Shown one piece after another: positions 22,353 through 34,570 of a stretch of 64,000 nucleotides of DNA. A program made the position numbers and the translations under genes. Within the stretch, counting starts at the first letter, position 1, and each line of letters starts with the position of its first letter. Under the pieces are notes generated by a model. The model saw only the letters and a list, made by a program, of their open reading frames with translations, ran no database searches and was not told where the DNA came from. The stretch is from Ricinus communis (lineage: Eukaryota; Streptophyta; Magnoliopsida; Malpighiales; Euphorbiaceae), in assembly GCF_019578655.1 (NCBI RefSeq), contig NC_063263.1:1-64000 (forward strand), given 5' to 3'.

Positions 22353-23424
22353 ATGTCAAAAGAACAAGTTTCAAGTAGTGTTGGAGCATCCATTGAGCAA
22401 ACTTTGCAAGCAATGCAAAAAGAGTTTGAAAGAATGTATAGGCGAATGGATGATGTTGTTGAAAGTGTGAGAAGGCAAGGTGAAACTATTACAAGAATTC
22501 AAAACGAGCCTAGAAGAGAAAGGCAACTAGCCTTTGAACAAGAGGATTATGATGCCGAAGATGATTTGGAGGATGACCAAGCAACCACTTTTGGTGGAGA
22601 TGACCATCCTAGGAGACACAATAGGAGATCAAGGCAAGATGGTGTAGATCGCAACCTAGGCGCATCAAAATGAAAATTCCTTCCTTTCAAGGAAAGAATG
22701 ATCCCGATGTCTACTTGGAATGGGAGCAAAGGTGGAGATGATCTTCGAATGCCATAACTATTCGGAGGAGAAAAGGTAAAACTTCGTTGAGTTTTGTGAT
22801 TACGCTCTTTGGTGGCATCAATTGTGTAGGGAAAGGAGACGAAATGGAGAAAGACCCGTAGGGTCATGGATGGAGATGAAACGCATCATGAGGAAGAGGT
22901 TCATTCCTAACTATTACTATAGAGATTTGCATCAACGATTGCAAACTCTAAGGCAAGGAACCATGAGTGTGGAGGAGTACCACAAAGAAATGGAAATGGT
23001 TATGATTAAAGCAAATATGGAGGAGGATAGAGAGGCTACCATGGCAAGATTCTTGAATGGTCTAAACAAGAATATTGCTGATCTTGTGGAGTTGCAACAT
23101 TATGTGGAGCTTGAGGACATGGTGAATGTGGCCATGAAAATTGAAAGGCAACTCGGCTGAAAGGTGCAAGTAAGTTTGATTCTAAACTTAATTCGAGTTC
23201 TAGTTCTTCTAATTGGAAATCGAATTGGAGTAAAAGGATGATAAATTTGCTAAGCCTAAAGTGGATGAGAATAAGAATAAAAATGAAATAGGCAGCAAAA
23301 CAAAGTTGAGAATCAAGCTAATCAATCTAGAAGCTTGAAGTGTTTTAAGTGTCTTGGACATGGTCATTATGCACGTGATTGCCCTAATAAGAGGACCATG
23401 ATTGTTAGAGATGGAATTGTTGAA
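22353..23424 (+). pseudogene. Element F gag (broken)
   Basis: Capsid protein of element F. The likely start is ATG 22353 (MSKEQVSSS). An N-terminal helical region (QTLQAMQKEFERMYRRMDD) leads to an Asp/Glu-rich stretch. A frameshift near 22660 separates it from the gag capsid domain at 22822-23160 (MKRIMRKRFIPNYYYRDLHQ, TMSVEEYHKEME, MARFLNGLNKNIADLVEL). A CCHC zinc knuckle, CFKCLGHGHYARDCPNK, is at about 23338-23388. Frame breaks at about 22660, 22740-22800 and 23160-23335. The inverted copy G carries the same knuckle. Confidence 0.88.
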
Positions 23425-26400
23425 TCCGAAAGTGAAAATGAAAATGATGATGAGAATGATGACATGCCAACTTTAGAGGATGTTAGTGATGTTGAGTATG
23501 CTAAAGGGGATGTGTTAGTAGTACAACGCACACTTAGTTTACAATGTAAACACGATGAACATGGAGAGCGTGAGAATTTGTTTCATACTCATTGTTTAAT
23601 TGCTAATAAGTTGTGTAACATGATTGTTGATAGTGGAAGTTGTACTAATGTTGCTAGTACTTTGCTTGTGGAGAATTGAAATTACCAACTACCAAACACC
23701 CAAGGCCTTACAAGTTGCAATGGTTGAATGATAGTGGTGTTGTGAAGGTAAATAAGCAAGTGCTAATTTCTTTTTCCATTGGGAGATATAAGGATGAGGT
23801 GCTTTGTGATGTGGTTCCCATGTATGCCAGACATGTTTTATTGGGAAGACCTTGGCAATATGATAGGCGTGTGATTTATGATGGGTTCAAGAATCGATAT
23901 TCCTTGACTATTGATGGACAAAAGTTCAATCTTGGACCATTACCTCCCAAGGCCATTTTTGATGATCAAGTGAGAATTAAACAACAATATGAAGAGCTTG
24001 AATCTTCATATGGGGAATATCAGGGGAAGGAGCAAGAAATAGTGAAAAAAGAAAAAGGTGAGGTAAGTGGTAAAAGTGAGTGTAATGGGAAACACAAGGT
24101 GAGAGAAAACAAGGGAGATGAGAGTGAAAGAAAGATGAATGTGTATGCAAAGCCAAGTGATGTGAGGAGAACACTAACCTTGAGGCGTACCCCCTTACTT
24201 GTACTCATGTACAAGGAAGTTTTGATGATTTCTAATGATCTTAATAAGGATTTGCCTTGTGTTGTTCTTGAACTTTTGCAGGAATATGAAGAGCTATTTC
24301 CCGAAGATGTGCCTAAAGGATTACCACCAATTCGAGGAATTGAACATCAAATTGATTTCATTCCGGGTGCAAGCATACCTAATAGGCCGATATAGATGCA
24401 ACCCCGAGGAGACAAAAGAAATCCAAAGGCAAGTGAGTGAGCTTATGGATAAGGGGTACGTAAGAGAAAGCATGAGTCCTTGTGCGGTTCTGTAATTTTA
24501 GTGCCTAAGAAAGATGGTTCATGGAGGATGTGTGTTGATTGTCGTCTGTCAACAAAATAACGGTAAAGTATCGCCATCCTATACCTAGGCTAGATGACAT
24601 GTTGGATGAATTGCACGTTGTGTATTTTCTAAAGTGGATTTAAAATCCGGATATCATCAAATAAGAATGCGTGAGGGTGATGAATGGAAAACCGCTTTCA
24701 AAACAAAACATGGATTATATGAGTGGTTAGTCATGCCATTTGGTTTAACTAATGCTCCAAGTACTTTTATGCGATTGATGAATCATGTTTTGCGCTTTCA
24801 TTGGAAAGTTTGTAGTGGTTTATTTTGATGATATTCTTGTGTATAGCAAATCTTTAGATGAGCATGTAATACACTTAAAGCTGGTTTTGATGTGTTAAGG
24901 CAAGAGACATTATATGCTAATCTTAAGAAATGCACTTTCGCACTAATGAAATTACTTTTCTTGGATATATTGTTAATGACAAGGGAATTCATGTTGATCA
25001 AGAAAAGTAAAAGTAATTAGAGAGTGGACAAAACCTACTAGTGTGCATGATGTTAGGAGTTTTCATGGTCTTGCTAGCTTTTATAGGAGATTCATTAAGG
25101 ATTTCTCTACAATTCGCACCTTTAACTGAATGCATTAAAAAGAATGTGGGTTTCAAGTGGGGAAAAGAACAAGATGATGCTTTTAACTTGCTAAAAGAAA
25201 AACTTAGTTTAGCACCTTTACTTGCTTTGCCTGACTTTGCTAAAACCTTTGAGGTTGAGTGTGATGCAAGTGGAATAGGTATTGGTGGAGTCTTGATGCA
25301 AGAAGGAAGACCAATTGCGTTCTTTAGTGAGAAGCTAAGTGGAGCAAGTCTAAACTACCCAACTTATGACAAAGAGTTTTATGCTTTGGTAAGAGTTTTA
25401 GAGACATGGCAGCACTATCTTTGGTATAAGGAATTCATTATACACACCGACCATGAGTCTTTGAAATATCTCAAAGGACAAGGAAGCTGTCAGTAGGCAT
25501 GCTAAATGGGTGGAATTTATTGAATCCTTTCCATACATCATCAAGTACAAACAAGGTAAAGAGAATGTTGTTGCCGATGCTCTATCTAGAAGGTATGCTC
25601 TAATTTCTACACTTGATGCAAAATTATTGGGTTTTGAGTTCATTAAGGAATTATATAATTCAGACCATGATTTTGCTAATGTATATAGGGCATGTGAGAG
25701 AGGGGGGTTTGACAAGTTCTATAGACATGATGGTTTTCTTTTAAAGAAAATAAGTTATGCGTGGCCTCAATCTTCTTTAAGAGAGTTGCTTGTGAGGGAG
25801 GCACATGGCTGGGGTTCGATGGGGCACTTTGGTGTGAGAAAAACTTTAGATGTTTTAGAAAATTATTTCTTTTGGCCACAAATGAAAAGAGATGTTCAAA
25901 AATATGTGAGAGATGCATCAACTTGTAAACAAGCTAAATCTAAAGTGATGCCTCATGGGTTGTATACTCCACTTCCCATACCTAATGAACCTTGGGTAGA
26001 CATTTCTATGGACTTTGTTCTAGGATTACCTAGGTCAAGGGGAGGGAAAGATTCTATTTTTGTTGTTGTTGACAGGTTTAGCAAAATGGCACATTTCATT
26101 CCATGCCACAAGACATGATGCGAACTCATCATCGCGGGTTGTTCTTCAAAGAAATTGTAAGATTGCATGGGGTTCCAAGGACAATTGTCGATGATAGAGA
26201 TGTCAAGTTCCTTAGCCACTTTTGGAAGACACTTTGGAGCAAGATGGGAACAAAGCTTCTATTCTCAACAACTTGTCCTCCACAAACGGATGGACAAACG
26301 GAGGTGGTTAATAGGACTCTCTCACAACTATTGAGGGCAATAATTCAAAGAAATTTGAAGAATTGGGAAGAATGTTTGCCACATGTTGAGTTTGCATACA

Positions 26401-27086
26401 ATAGGAGTATTCATGGTACAACAAATTGTTCACCTTTTGAGATTGTATATGGGTTCAATCCATTAACTCCAATGGATTTATTGCCATTACCCATTGATAA
26501 GGCTAATTTTGAAGGCAAGCAAAAAGCTGAATTTGTTAAAAGCTTACATGAGAATGTGCATACTCAAATAGAGAAAAGAAATCAACAATATCAAAAGCAA
26601 CACAACAAGGGGAGAAAGAAAGTTGTATTTGAACCGGGTGACTGGGTTTGGGTACATTTGAGAAAGGAAAGATTTCCAAGCCAAAGGAAGTCTAAATTAA
26701 TGCCAAGAGGGGATGGGCCATTCCAAGTTCTTGAAAGAATTAATGACAATGCCTATAAGATAGATTTGCCAAGTGAGTATGGCAATATGAGTGCTTCTTT
26801 TAATGTTGCTGATCTTTCTTTATTTGATGTAGGTGATGAAGTTGACAATGAGGCTGATTCGAGGACGAATCCTTACGAGGAGAGAGGGAATGATGCAATA
26901 AAGACAAGAATTACAAATGATCCTTTAAGCTTTCAAGGAGGTCCAATGACAAGATCCAAGTCCAAAAGTATGCAAGAAGCTTTGTTGGGCTTAATTAAAG
27001 ACATTTGGAATGTTCAAACACAACAAGGCTCAGTCCAAGATTTAGGATTGCAAAAAGGATCCAAAATCATCAATTTAGTGCAATAA
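23425..27086 (+). pseudogene. Element F pol (broken)
   Basis: Polyprotein with protease (VDSGSCTNV around 23627), reverse transcriptase (DLKSGYHQI at 24635, [16 protein letters not shown] at 24821-24832), RNase H ([13 protein letters not shown] about 25257, TDHESLKYL about 25448) and integrase. In the integrase, the zinc-binding region is at 25795-25940, the catalytic core at 25985-26430 ([40 protein letters not shown]) and the C-terminal [16 protein letters not shown] at about 26710-26755. The last open frame (26103-27086) continues past the LTR boundary at 26891 and ends in the LTR with PMTRSKSKSMQEALLGLIKD. Breaks are mostly 1-4 base losses, for example near 24490, 24545, 24617, 24795 and 25490. 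Confidence 0.92.
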
Positions 27087-27755
27087 GTTTGGGCTGAACT
27101 CATAGGTCCAATAAGATTCATTTGAAGCCTTTTTTTTTATTTTCATTTTATTAGGTTTTTCTTAAGTTATGGTGTGATTAGTTGTCTTTTAGAGTTACAA
27201 AATAGATGCACATAATTAGTCATAATCTGGAGTTACAAAATGGATGCACATAATTAGTTGTCATTTGGGAGTTACAAAATGAGTGACATCAATGTAAAAA
27301 TGACCACTTTTAATAAGTTTTAAGGGGAATTAAAGGGAAAAACGTGGGAAGCTCAAAAGACATCCATTTAGGTTTCTTTGTCTTGTTTTGGCTATAAATA
27401 TCAAAGCCAAATCCATTTGTAAATATAGAATTTTGAATGATAATCTTTGTTTGCTCTTTCATGAGTGTTTTTGCTTAAGTTCTTGCATGAACTTTGAACT
27501 TATCAAACTATTTTTAGTTTGTATGCCTCTAACCAAAATCTTGTGTTTGATTCTTAACTTATCAAATCATACTTGGTTTGGAGTTGAATTCAAGTGCTAG
27601 TTTCATTGTTGGAACTAGTTTTTTCCTAACTTCACTTGAGGAGATCCTTGGGTTTTGGAATCATCTTGATTGGAGGGTGTTTTCTTGCATTCCATATGTA
27701 TCATAACTCATTAGTTATTGGGGTGTGTGGTTGCTAAGATGATGATTTCCTATCA
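26891..27755 (+). repeat. Element F 3' LTR (865 bp)
   Basis: Starts TGATGCAATAAAG after the purine-rich GAGGAGAGAGGGAA and ends CTATCA, near-identical to the 5' LTR. Followed by only three bases (TTT) before inverted LTR sequence of G begins. Confidence 0.92.
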
Positions 27756-27758
27756 TTT

Positions 27759-28597
27759 ACTAATGAGTTATGATACATATGGAATGCAAGAAAACACCCT
27801 CCAATCAAGATGATTCCAAAACCCAAGGATCTCCTCAAGTGAAGTTAGGAAAAAAAACTAGTTCCAACAATGAAACTAGCACTTGAATTCAACTCCAAAC
27901 GCCACAAACCAAGTATGATTTGATAAGTTAAGAATCAAACACAAGATTTTGGTTAGAGAATGCCACAAACTAAAAATAGTTTGATAAGTTCAAAGTTCAT
28001 GCAAGAACTTAAGCAAAAACACTCACAAAGAGCAAACAAAGATTATCATTCAAAATTCTATATTTACAAATGGATTTGGCTTTGATATTTATAGCCAAAA
28101 CAAGACAAAGAAACCTAAATGGTTGTCTTTTGAGTTTCCCCACATTTTTCCCTTTAATTCCCCTTAAAACTTATTAAAAGTGGCTGTTTTTACATTGATG
28201 TCACTCATTTTTGTAACTCCCAAATGACAACTAATTATGTGCATCCATTTTGTAACTCCAGATTATGACTAATTATGTGCATCTATTTTGTAACTCTAAA
28301 AGACAACTAATCACACCATAACTTAAGAAAAACCTAATAAAATGAAAATAAAAAAAAAGGCTTCAAATGAATCTTATTGGACCTATGAGTTCAGCCCAAA
28401 CTTATTGCACTAAATTGATGATTTTGGATCCTTTTTGCAATCCTAAATCTTGGACTGAGCCTTGTTGTATTTGAACATTCCAAATGTCTTTAATTAAGCC
28501 CAACAAAGCTTCTTGCATACTTTTGGACTTGGATCTTGTCATTGGACCTCCTTGAAAGCTTAAAGGATCATTTGTAATTCTTGTCTTTATTGCATCA
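27759..28597 (-). repeat. Element G 3' LTR, truncated at the junction
   Basis: The inverse of the F LTR, ending at the plus strand with TTTATTGCATCA (28597). About 40 bases expected at its left (U5) end are missing where it meets F. Confidence 0.88.
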
Positions 28598-28631
28598 TTC
28601 CCTCTCTCCCTCGTAAGGATTCGTCCTCGAA

Positions 28632-31600
28632 TCAGCCCTCATTGTCAACTTCATCACCTACATCAAATAAAGAAAGATCAGCAACATTAAAAGAAGCACT
28701 CACATTGCCATACTCACTTGGCAAATCTATCTTATAGGCATTGTCATTAATTCTTTCAAGAACTTGGAATGGCCCATCCCCTCTTGGCATTAATTTAGAC
28801 TTCCTTTGGCTTGGAAATCTTTCCTTTCTCAAATGTACCCAAACCCAGTCACCCGGTTCAAATACAACTTTCTTTCTCCCCTTGTTGTGTTGCTTTTGAT
28901 ATTGTTGATTTCTTTTCTCTATTTGAGTACGCACATTCTCATGTAAGCTTTTAACAAATTCAGCTTTTTGCTTACCTTCAAAATTAGCCTTATCAATGGG
29001 TAATGGCAATAAATCCATTGGAGTTAATTTGTTGTAATGGCAATGAACCCATATACAATCTCAAAAGGTGAACAATTTGTTGTACCATGAATACTCCTAT
29101 TGTATGCAAACTCAACATGTGGCAAACATTCTTCCCAATTCTTCAAATTTCTTTGAATTATTGCCCTCAATAGTTGTGAGAGAGTCCTATTAACCACCTC
29201 CGTTTGTCCATCCGTTTGTGGAGGACAAGTTGTTGAGAATAGAAGCTTTGTTCCCATCTTGCTCCAAAGTGTCTTCCAAAAGTGGCTAAGGAACTTGACA
29301 TCTCTATCACTGACAATTGTCCTTGGAACCCCATGCAATCTTACAATTTCTTTGAAGAACAACCCCGCAATATGAGTTGCATCATCATCTTGTGGCATGG
29401 AATGAAATGTGCCATTTTGCTAAACCTGTCAACAACAACAAAATAGAATCTTTCCCTCCCCTTGACCTAGGTAATCCTAGAACAAAGTCCATAGAAATGT
29501 CTACCCAAGGTTCATTAGGTATGGGAAGTGGAGTATACAACCCATGAGGCATCACTTTAGATTTAGCTTGTTTACAAGTGATGCATCTCTCACATATTTT
29601 TGAACATCTCTTTCATTTGTGGCCAAAAGAAATAATTTTCTAAAACATCTAAAGTTTTTCTCACACCAAAGTGCCCCATCAAACCCCCACCATGTGCCTC
29701 CCTCACAAGCAACTCTCTTAAAGAAGATTGAGGCACGCATAACTTATTTTCTTTAAAAGAAAACCATCATGTCTATAGAACTTGTCAAACCCCCTCTCTC
29801 ACATGCCCTATATACATTAGCAAAATCATGGTCTGAATTATATAATTCCTTAATGAACTCAAAACCCAATAATTTTGCATCAAGTGTAGAAATTAGAGCA
29901 TACCTTCTAGATAGAGCATCTAGTAACAACATTCTCTTTACCTTGTTTGTACTTGATGATGTATGGAAAGGATTCAATAAATTCCACCCATTTAGCATGC
30001 CTACGGCTTAGCTTCCCTTGTCCTTTCGAGATATTTCAAAGACTCATGGTCGGTGTGTATAATGAATTCCTTATACCAAAGATAGTGCTGCCATGTCTCT
30101 AAAACTCTTACCAAAGCATAAAACTCTTTGTCATAAGTTGGGTAGTTTAGACTTGCTCCACTTAGCTTCTCACTAAAGAACGCGAATTGGTCTTCCTTCT
30201 TGCATCAAGACTCCACCAATACCTATTCCACTTGCATCACACTCAACCTCAAAGGTTTTAGCAAAGTCGAGTAAAGCAAGTAAAGGTGCTAAACTAAGTT
30301 TTTCTTTTAGCAAGTTAAAAGCATCATCTTGTTCTTTTCCCACTTGAAACCCACATTCTTTTAATGTATTCCGAGTTAAAGGTGCAGTGAATTGTAGAGA
30401 AATCCTTAATGAATCTCCTATAAAAGCTAGCAAGACCATGAAAACTCCTAACATCATGCACACTAGTAGGTTTTGTCCACTCTCTAATTACTTTTACTTT
30501 TCTTGATCAACATGAATTCCCTTGTCATTAACAATATATCCAAGAAAAGTAATTTCATTAGTGCGAAAGTGCATTTCTTAAGATTAGCATATAATGTCTC
30601 TTGCCTTAACACATCAAAAACCAGCTTTAAGTGTATTACATGCTCATCTAAAGATTTGCTATACACAAGAATATCATCAAAATAAACCACTACAAACTTT
30701 CCAATGAAAGCGCGTAAAACATGATTCATCAATCGCATAAAAGTACTTGGAGCATTAGTTAAACCAAATGGCATGACTAACCACTCATATAATCCATGTT
30801 TTGTTTTGAAAGCGGTTTTCCATTCATCACCCTCACGCATTCTTATTTGATGATATCCGGATTTTAAATCCACTTTAGAAAATACACAAGCACCGTGCAA
30901 TTCATCCAACATGTCATCTAGCCTAGGTATAGGATGGCGATACTTTACTGCTATTTTGTTGACGGCACGACAATCAACACACATCCTCTGAACCATCTTT
31001 TTAGGCACACTAAAAATGAGTGAACCGTGAGGACCGGACGCTTTCTCTTAGGATGCCTCTTCGTACCCTTACGTACCTGCTCCAGCTCAGCTATCTTTGC
31101 ACGGTTCTGGATTGGTTTCTTCTTTGTCTCGGTTGCTGGGTTGCATCTCTCCGCTATTGGTATCTTGATTATATGAAATCAATTTGATGTTCAATTCTCT
31201 GAATTGGTGGTATCCTTTAGGCAACGTCTGAAATAGCCTCATATTCTGCAAAGTTCGACGACCTGAGGCAAATCCTTATTAAGATCATTAGAAATCATCA
31301 AAACTTCCTTGTACGAAAGATACAAGAGTATAACAAAGCAAGGCGTTAGTGTTCCTCTCTCACATCACTTGGCTTTGCGTACCGTTCATCTTTCTTTCAC
31401 TCCCATTACACTCTCACTTACCACTTACCTCACCTTTTTCTTTTTCACTATTTCTTGCTCCTTCCCGACGTTCCCCATGAAGAAGATTCAAGCTCTTCAT
31501 ATTGTTGTTTAATTCTCACTTGATCATCAAAATGGCCTTGGGAGGTAATGGTCCAAGATTGAACTTTTGTCCATCAATAGTCAAGGAATATCGATTCTTG

Positions 31601-31870
31601 AACCCATCATAAATCACACTTCTATCATATTGCCAAAGTCTTGATAAAACGTATATACTGCATACATGGGAACCACATCATAGGCACCTCGTCCTTATAT
31701 CTCCCGATGGAAAAGAAATTAGCACTTGCTTATTTACCTTCACAACACCACTACTATCGTTCAACCATTGCGAACATCAGACTGGGTGGTTTGGTAGTAT
31801 TTAATTTCAATTTCTCCACAAGCAAGCAGTACTATGACATTAGTACAACTTCACTATCAACAATCATGTT
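28632..31870 (-). pseudogene. Element G pol (broken)
   Basis: Same domains as F in reverse order along the plus strand: integrase C-terminus 28632-29018, catalytic core 29024-29540 ([29 protein letters not shown]), zinc-binding region about 29560-29740, RNase H 29990-30310, RT 30484-31008 (one open frame, [25 protein letters not shown]) and a heavily altered RT/protease part at 31010-31870. In G the RT block is open where F has single-base losses. Around 31019-31140 G carries extra sequence not found in F. Confidence 0.87.
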
Positions 31871-31969
31871 ACCTGGCTTAGCAATTAAACAATGAGTATG
31901 AAACAAATTCTCATTTGCCTCCTCCATGTTCATCGTGGTTTACATTGTAAACTAAGTGCGTTGTACTAC

Positions 31970-33080
31970 TAACTAACACATCCTGGCAACATCACTAACA
32001 TCCTCTAAAGTTGGCATGTCATCATTCTCATCATCATTTTCATTTTCACTTTCAGATTCAACAATTCCATCTCTAACAATCATGGTCCTCTTATTAGGGC
32101 AATCACGTGCATAATGACCATGTCCAAGACACTTAAAACACTTGAGCTTCAGATTGATTAGCTTGATTCTCAACTTTGTTTTTTGCCTTATTCATTTTAT
32201 TCTTATTTCAACTGCAAATTTATCATCCTTTTTACTCCGATTCGATTCCAATTAGAGACTGAACTCGAATTAAGTTTAGAATCAAACTTACTTGCACTTT
32301 CGCGGCAGTTGCCTTTCAATTTTCATGGCCACATTCACCATGTCCTCAAGCTCCACATAATGTTGCAACTCCACAAGATCGTAATATTCTTGTTTAGACC
32401 ATTCAAGAATCTTGCCATGGTAGCCTCTCTATCCTCCTCCATATTTGCTTTAATCATAGCCATTTCCATTTCTTTCGTGGGGTACTCCTCCACACATCAT
32501 GTTCCTCTGCCAGAGTTTGCAATCGCTGATGCAAATCTCATATAGTAATAGTTAGGAATGAACCTCTTCCTCATGATGCGTTTCATCTCATCCATGACCT
32601 ACTGGGGTCTTCCATTTCGCCTCCTTTCCCACACAATTGATGCCACAAGTAATACCAAGCACTTTACCCTCTCCGAATAGTTATGGCATTCGAAGATCAT
32701 CTCCACCTTTGCTCCCATTCCAAGTAGAGCCAGATCATTCTTTCCTTGAAGGAAGGAATTTTCATTTTCGCCTCGCCTGAGCGATCTACACCATCTTGCC
32801 TTGATCTCCTATTGTGTCTCCTAGGATGGTCATCTCCACCAAAAGTGGTTGCTTGGTCATCCTCCAAATCATCTTCGGCATCATAATCCTCTTGCTGAAA
32901 GGCTGTTAGCCTTTCTTTCTAGGTCGCTGAATTCTTGTAATAGTTTCACCTTGCCTTTCCTCACACTTTCCAGCAACATCATCCATTCGCCTATACATTC
33001 TTTCAAACTCTTTTGCATTGCTTGCAAAGTTTGCTCAATGGATGCTGCCCACTACTTAAAACTTGTTCTTTTGACATTGT
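31970..33080 (-). pseudogene. Element G gag (broken)
   Basis: Zinc knuckle CFKCLGHGHYARDCPNK at about 32095-32145 (minus strand, open frame 31973-32173), followed upstream by a capsid region broken by many indels (32200-32780) and the N-terminal ATG region near 33075. Corresponds to F gag at 22353-23424. Confidence 0.85.
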
Positions 33081-33659
33081 GCGAAAAACCTGAAAAACAA
33101 GTTAGTATAGCCTCAAAAAACACTTTCCGGCTGTCGTGTGTCTCAATTAAAATGTCCACCGCTCGTGTTTCACTCCAAAGTTTTGGCTTTTCTCGCTCGT
33201 CCACTATTGCCTTTTACCTCTCTTGCCTTTTGCTTTAGGTTCTTAGAGCTAATCACCTAAACAAACCAAATCAGATTATGGCAATTCAATGGAGTGTGAG
33301 AAAAAAAGGCTGTCTAATTAAGTTGTTGTTAAGTGCAAATAATTAGAAGTAGCTAGACACAAGAAAGCAATAAAATAAAATAATAGAATATGATTTTACC
33401 GTGAATTCTTTTCTTTTTGATCTTCGTGATCTTTTTGTTTTTTTTTTTAATGATAATAACACAACCGAAAAGAAATTATGAACACAAATTTTTTTTAGCA
33501 AAGGACAACGAAGTTTTACTTTATACGCACAAAGGTGTAAACTTTGAAAAGAATGAGTACTTAGAAGGAAAATATTGAAACAAGGAGAAGGAGAATTGTA
33601 CAAAAAAAAAAATAAAGAAGATGAAAACTTTAATAACACACAAAACACAAGATATAGAA

Positions 33660-33688
33660 ATCGACTCAAGAGACTCGATACCACCCGA
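33660..33688 (-). other. Element G damaged primer binding site region
   Basis: Minus strand reads TGGTATCGAGTC where F has TGGTATCAGAGC. The first seven bases are kept; the rest is changed. Confidence 0.65.
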
Positions 33689-34535
33689 TGATGAAATCAT
33701 CATCTTAGCAACCACGCGATAACTAATGAGTTATGATACATATGGAATGCAAGAAAACACCCTCCAATCAAGATGATTCCAAAACCCAAGGATCTCCTCA
33801 AGTGAAGTTAGGAAAAAAACTAGTTCCAACAATGAAACTAGCACTTGAATTCAACTCCAAACGCCACAAACCAAGTATGATTTGATAAGTTAAGAATCAA
33901 ACACAAGATTTTGGTTAGAGAACGCCACAAACTAAAAATAGTTTGATAAGTTCAAAGTTCATGCAAGAACTTAAGCAAAAACACTCGAAAGCAAACAAAG
34001 ATTATCATTCAAAATTCTATATTTATAAATAGATTTGGCTTTGATATTTATAGCCAAAACAAGACACCTAAATGGATGTCTTTTGAGCTTCCACGTTTTC
34101 CTTTAATTCCCCTTCTAAACTTATTAAAAGTGTGTCGTGTTTATACATCGTGTCACCTTTCATTTTGTAACTCCCATTATGTATCCATTTCAGTAACCTG
34201 CAGTTATGACTAATTATGTGCATCTATTTTGTAACTCTAAAAGACAACTAATCACACCATAACTTAAGAAAAACCTAATAAAATGAAAATAAAAAAAGGC
34301 TTCAAATGAATCTTATCGACCTATGAGTTCAAATGAACTTATTGCACTAAATTGATGATTTTGGATCCTTTTTGCAAATCCTAAATCTTGATCGACCGAG
34401 CCTTGTTGTGTTTGAACATTCCAAATGTCTTTAATTAAGCCCAATGACTTCTGCATACTTTTGGACTTGGATCTTGTCATTGGACCTCCTTGAAAGCTTA
34501 AAGGATCATTTGTAATTCTTGTCTTTATTGCATCA
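33689..34535 (-). repeat. Element G 5' LTR
   Basis: Inverse of the F LTR with several small insertions such as extra TCG/CGA bases. Ends at TTTATTGCATCA (34535). Confidence 0.87.
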
Positions 34536-34570
34536 AAAGATAAAAACAAACCTCGACTCAGCAAGCTTGA
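34536..34570 (-). other. 35-bp leader remnant between two tandem LTRs
   Basis: On the minus strand this reads AGCTTGCT...GAGGTTTG...TTATCTTT-like sequence, the leader that in F lies directly after the primer site (21738-21770). So the rightmost LTR was once followed by its own interior, now deleted down to this remnant. Confidence 0.75.

Larger units (their letters stand above)
20856..27755 (+). mobile_element. Element F: Ty3/gypsy chromovirus-like, + strand
   Basis: 6.9-kb copy with two near-identical LTRs, an initiator-Met primer site, gag with zinc knuckle, and pol in the order protease, RT, RNase H, integrase. The pol frame runs into the 3' LTR. Small deletions break gag and pol. The LTRs differ at few sites, so the insertion is much younger than the surrounding elements. 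Assignment to the CRM/chromovirus group rests on the integrase C-terminus, the LTR-overlapping pol end and the primer type; a true chromodomain is not visible. Confidence 0.88.
27759..34535 (-). mobile_element. Element G: inverted copy of F
   Basis: Minus-strand copy of the F family. 3' LTR at 27759-28597 (lacking about 40 bases of its U5 end at the junction with F), pol 28632-31870, gag about 31970-33080, a damaged primer site near 33660-33688, and 5' LTR 33689-34535. Many small insertions and deletions distinguish it from F, some in the LTRs. Confidence 0.88.

Noticed and set aside
22547..22867. 106-codon ORF on the - strand within gag of F
   Set aside because: Antisense shadow of gag.
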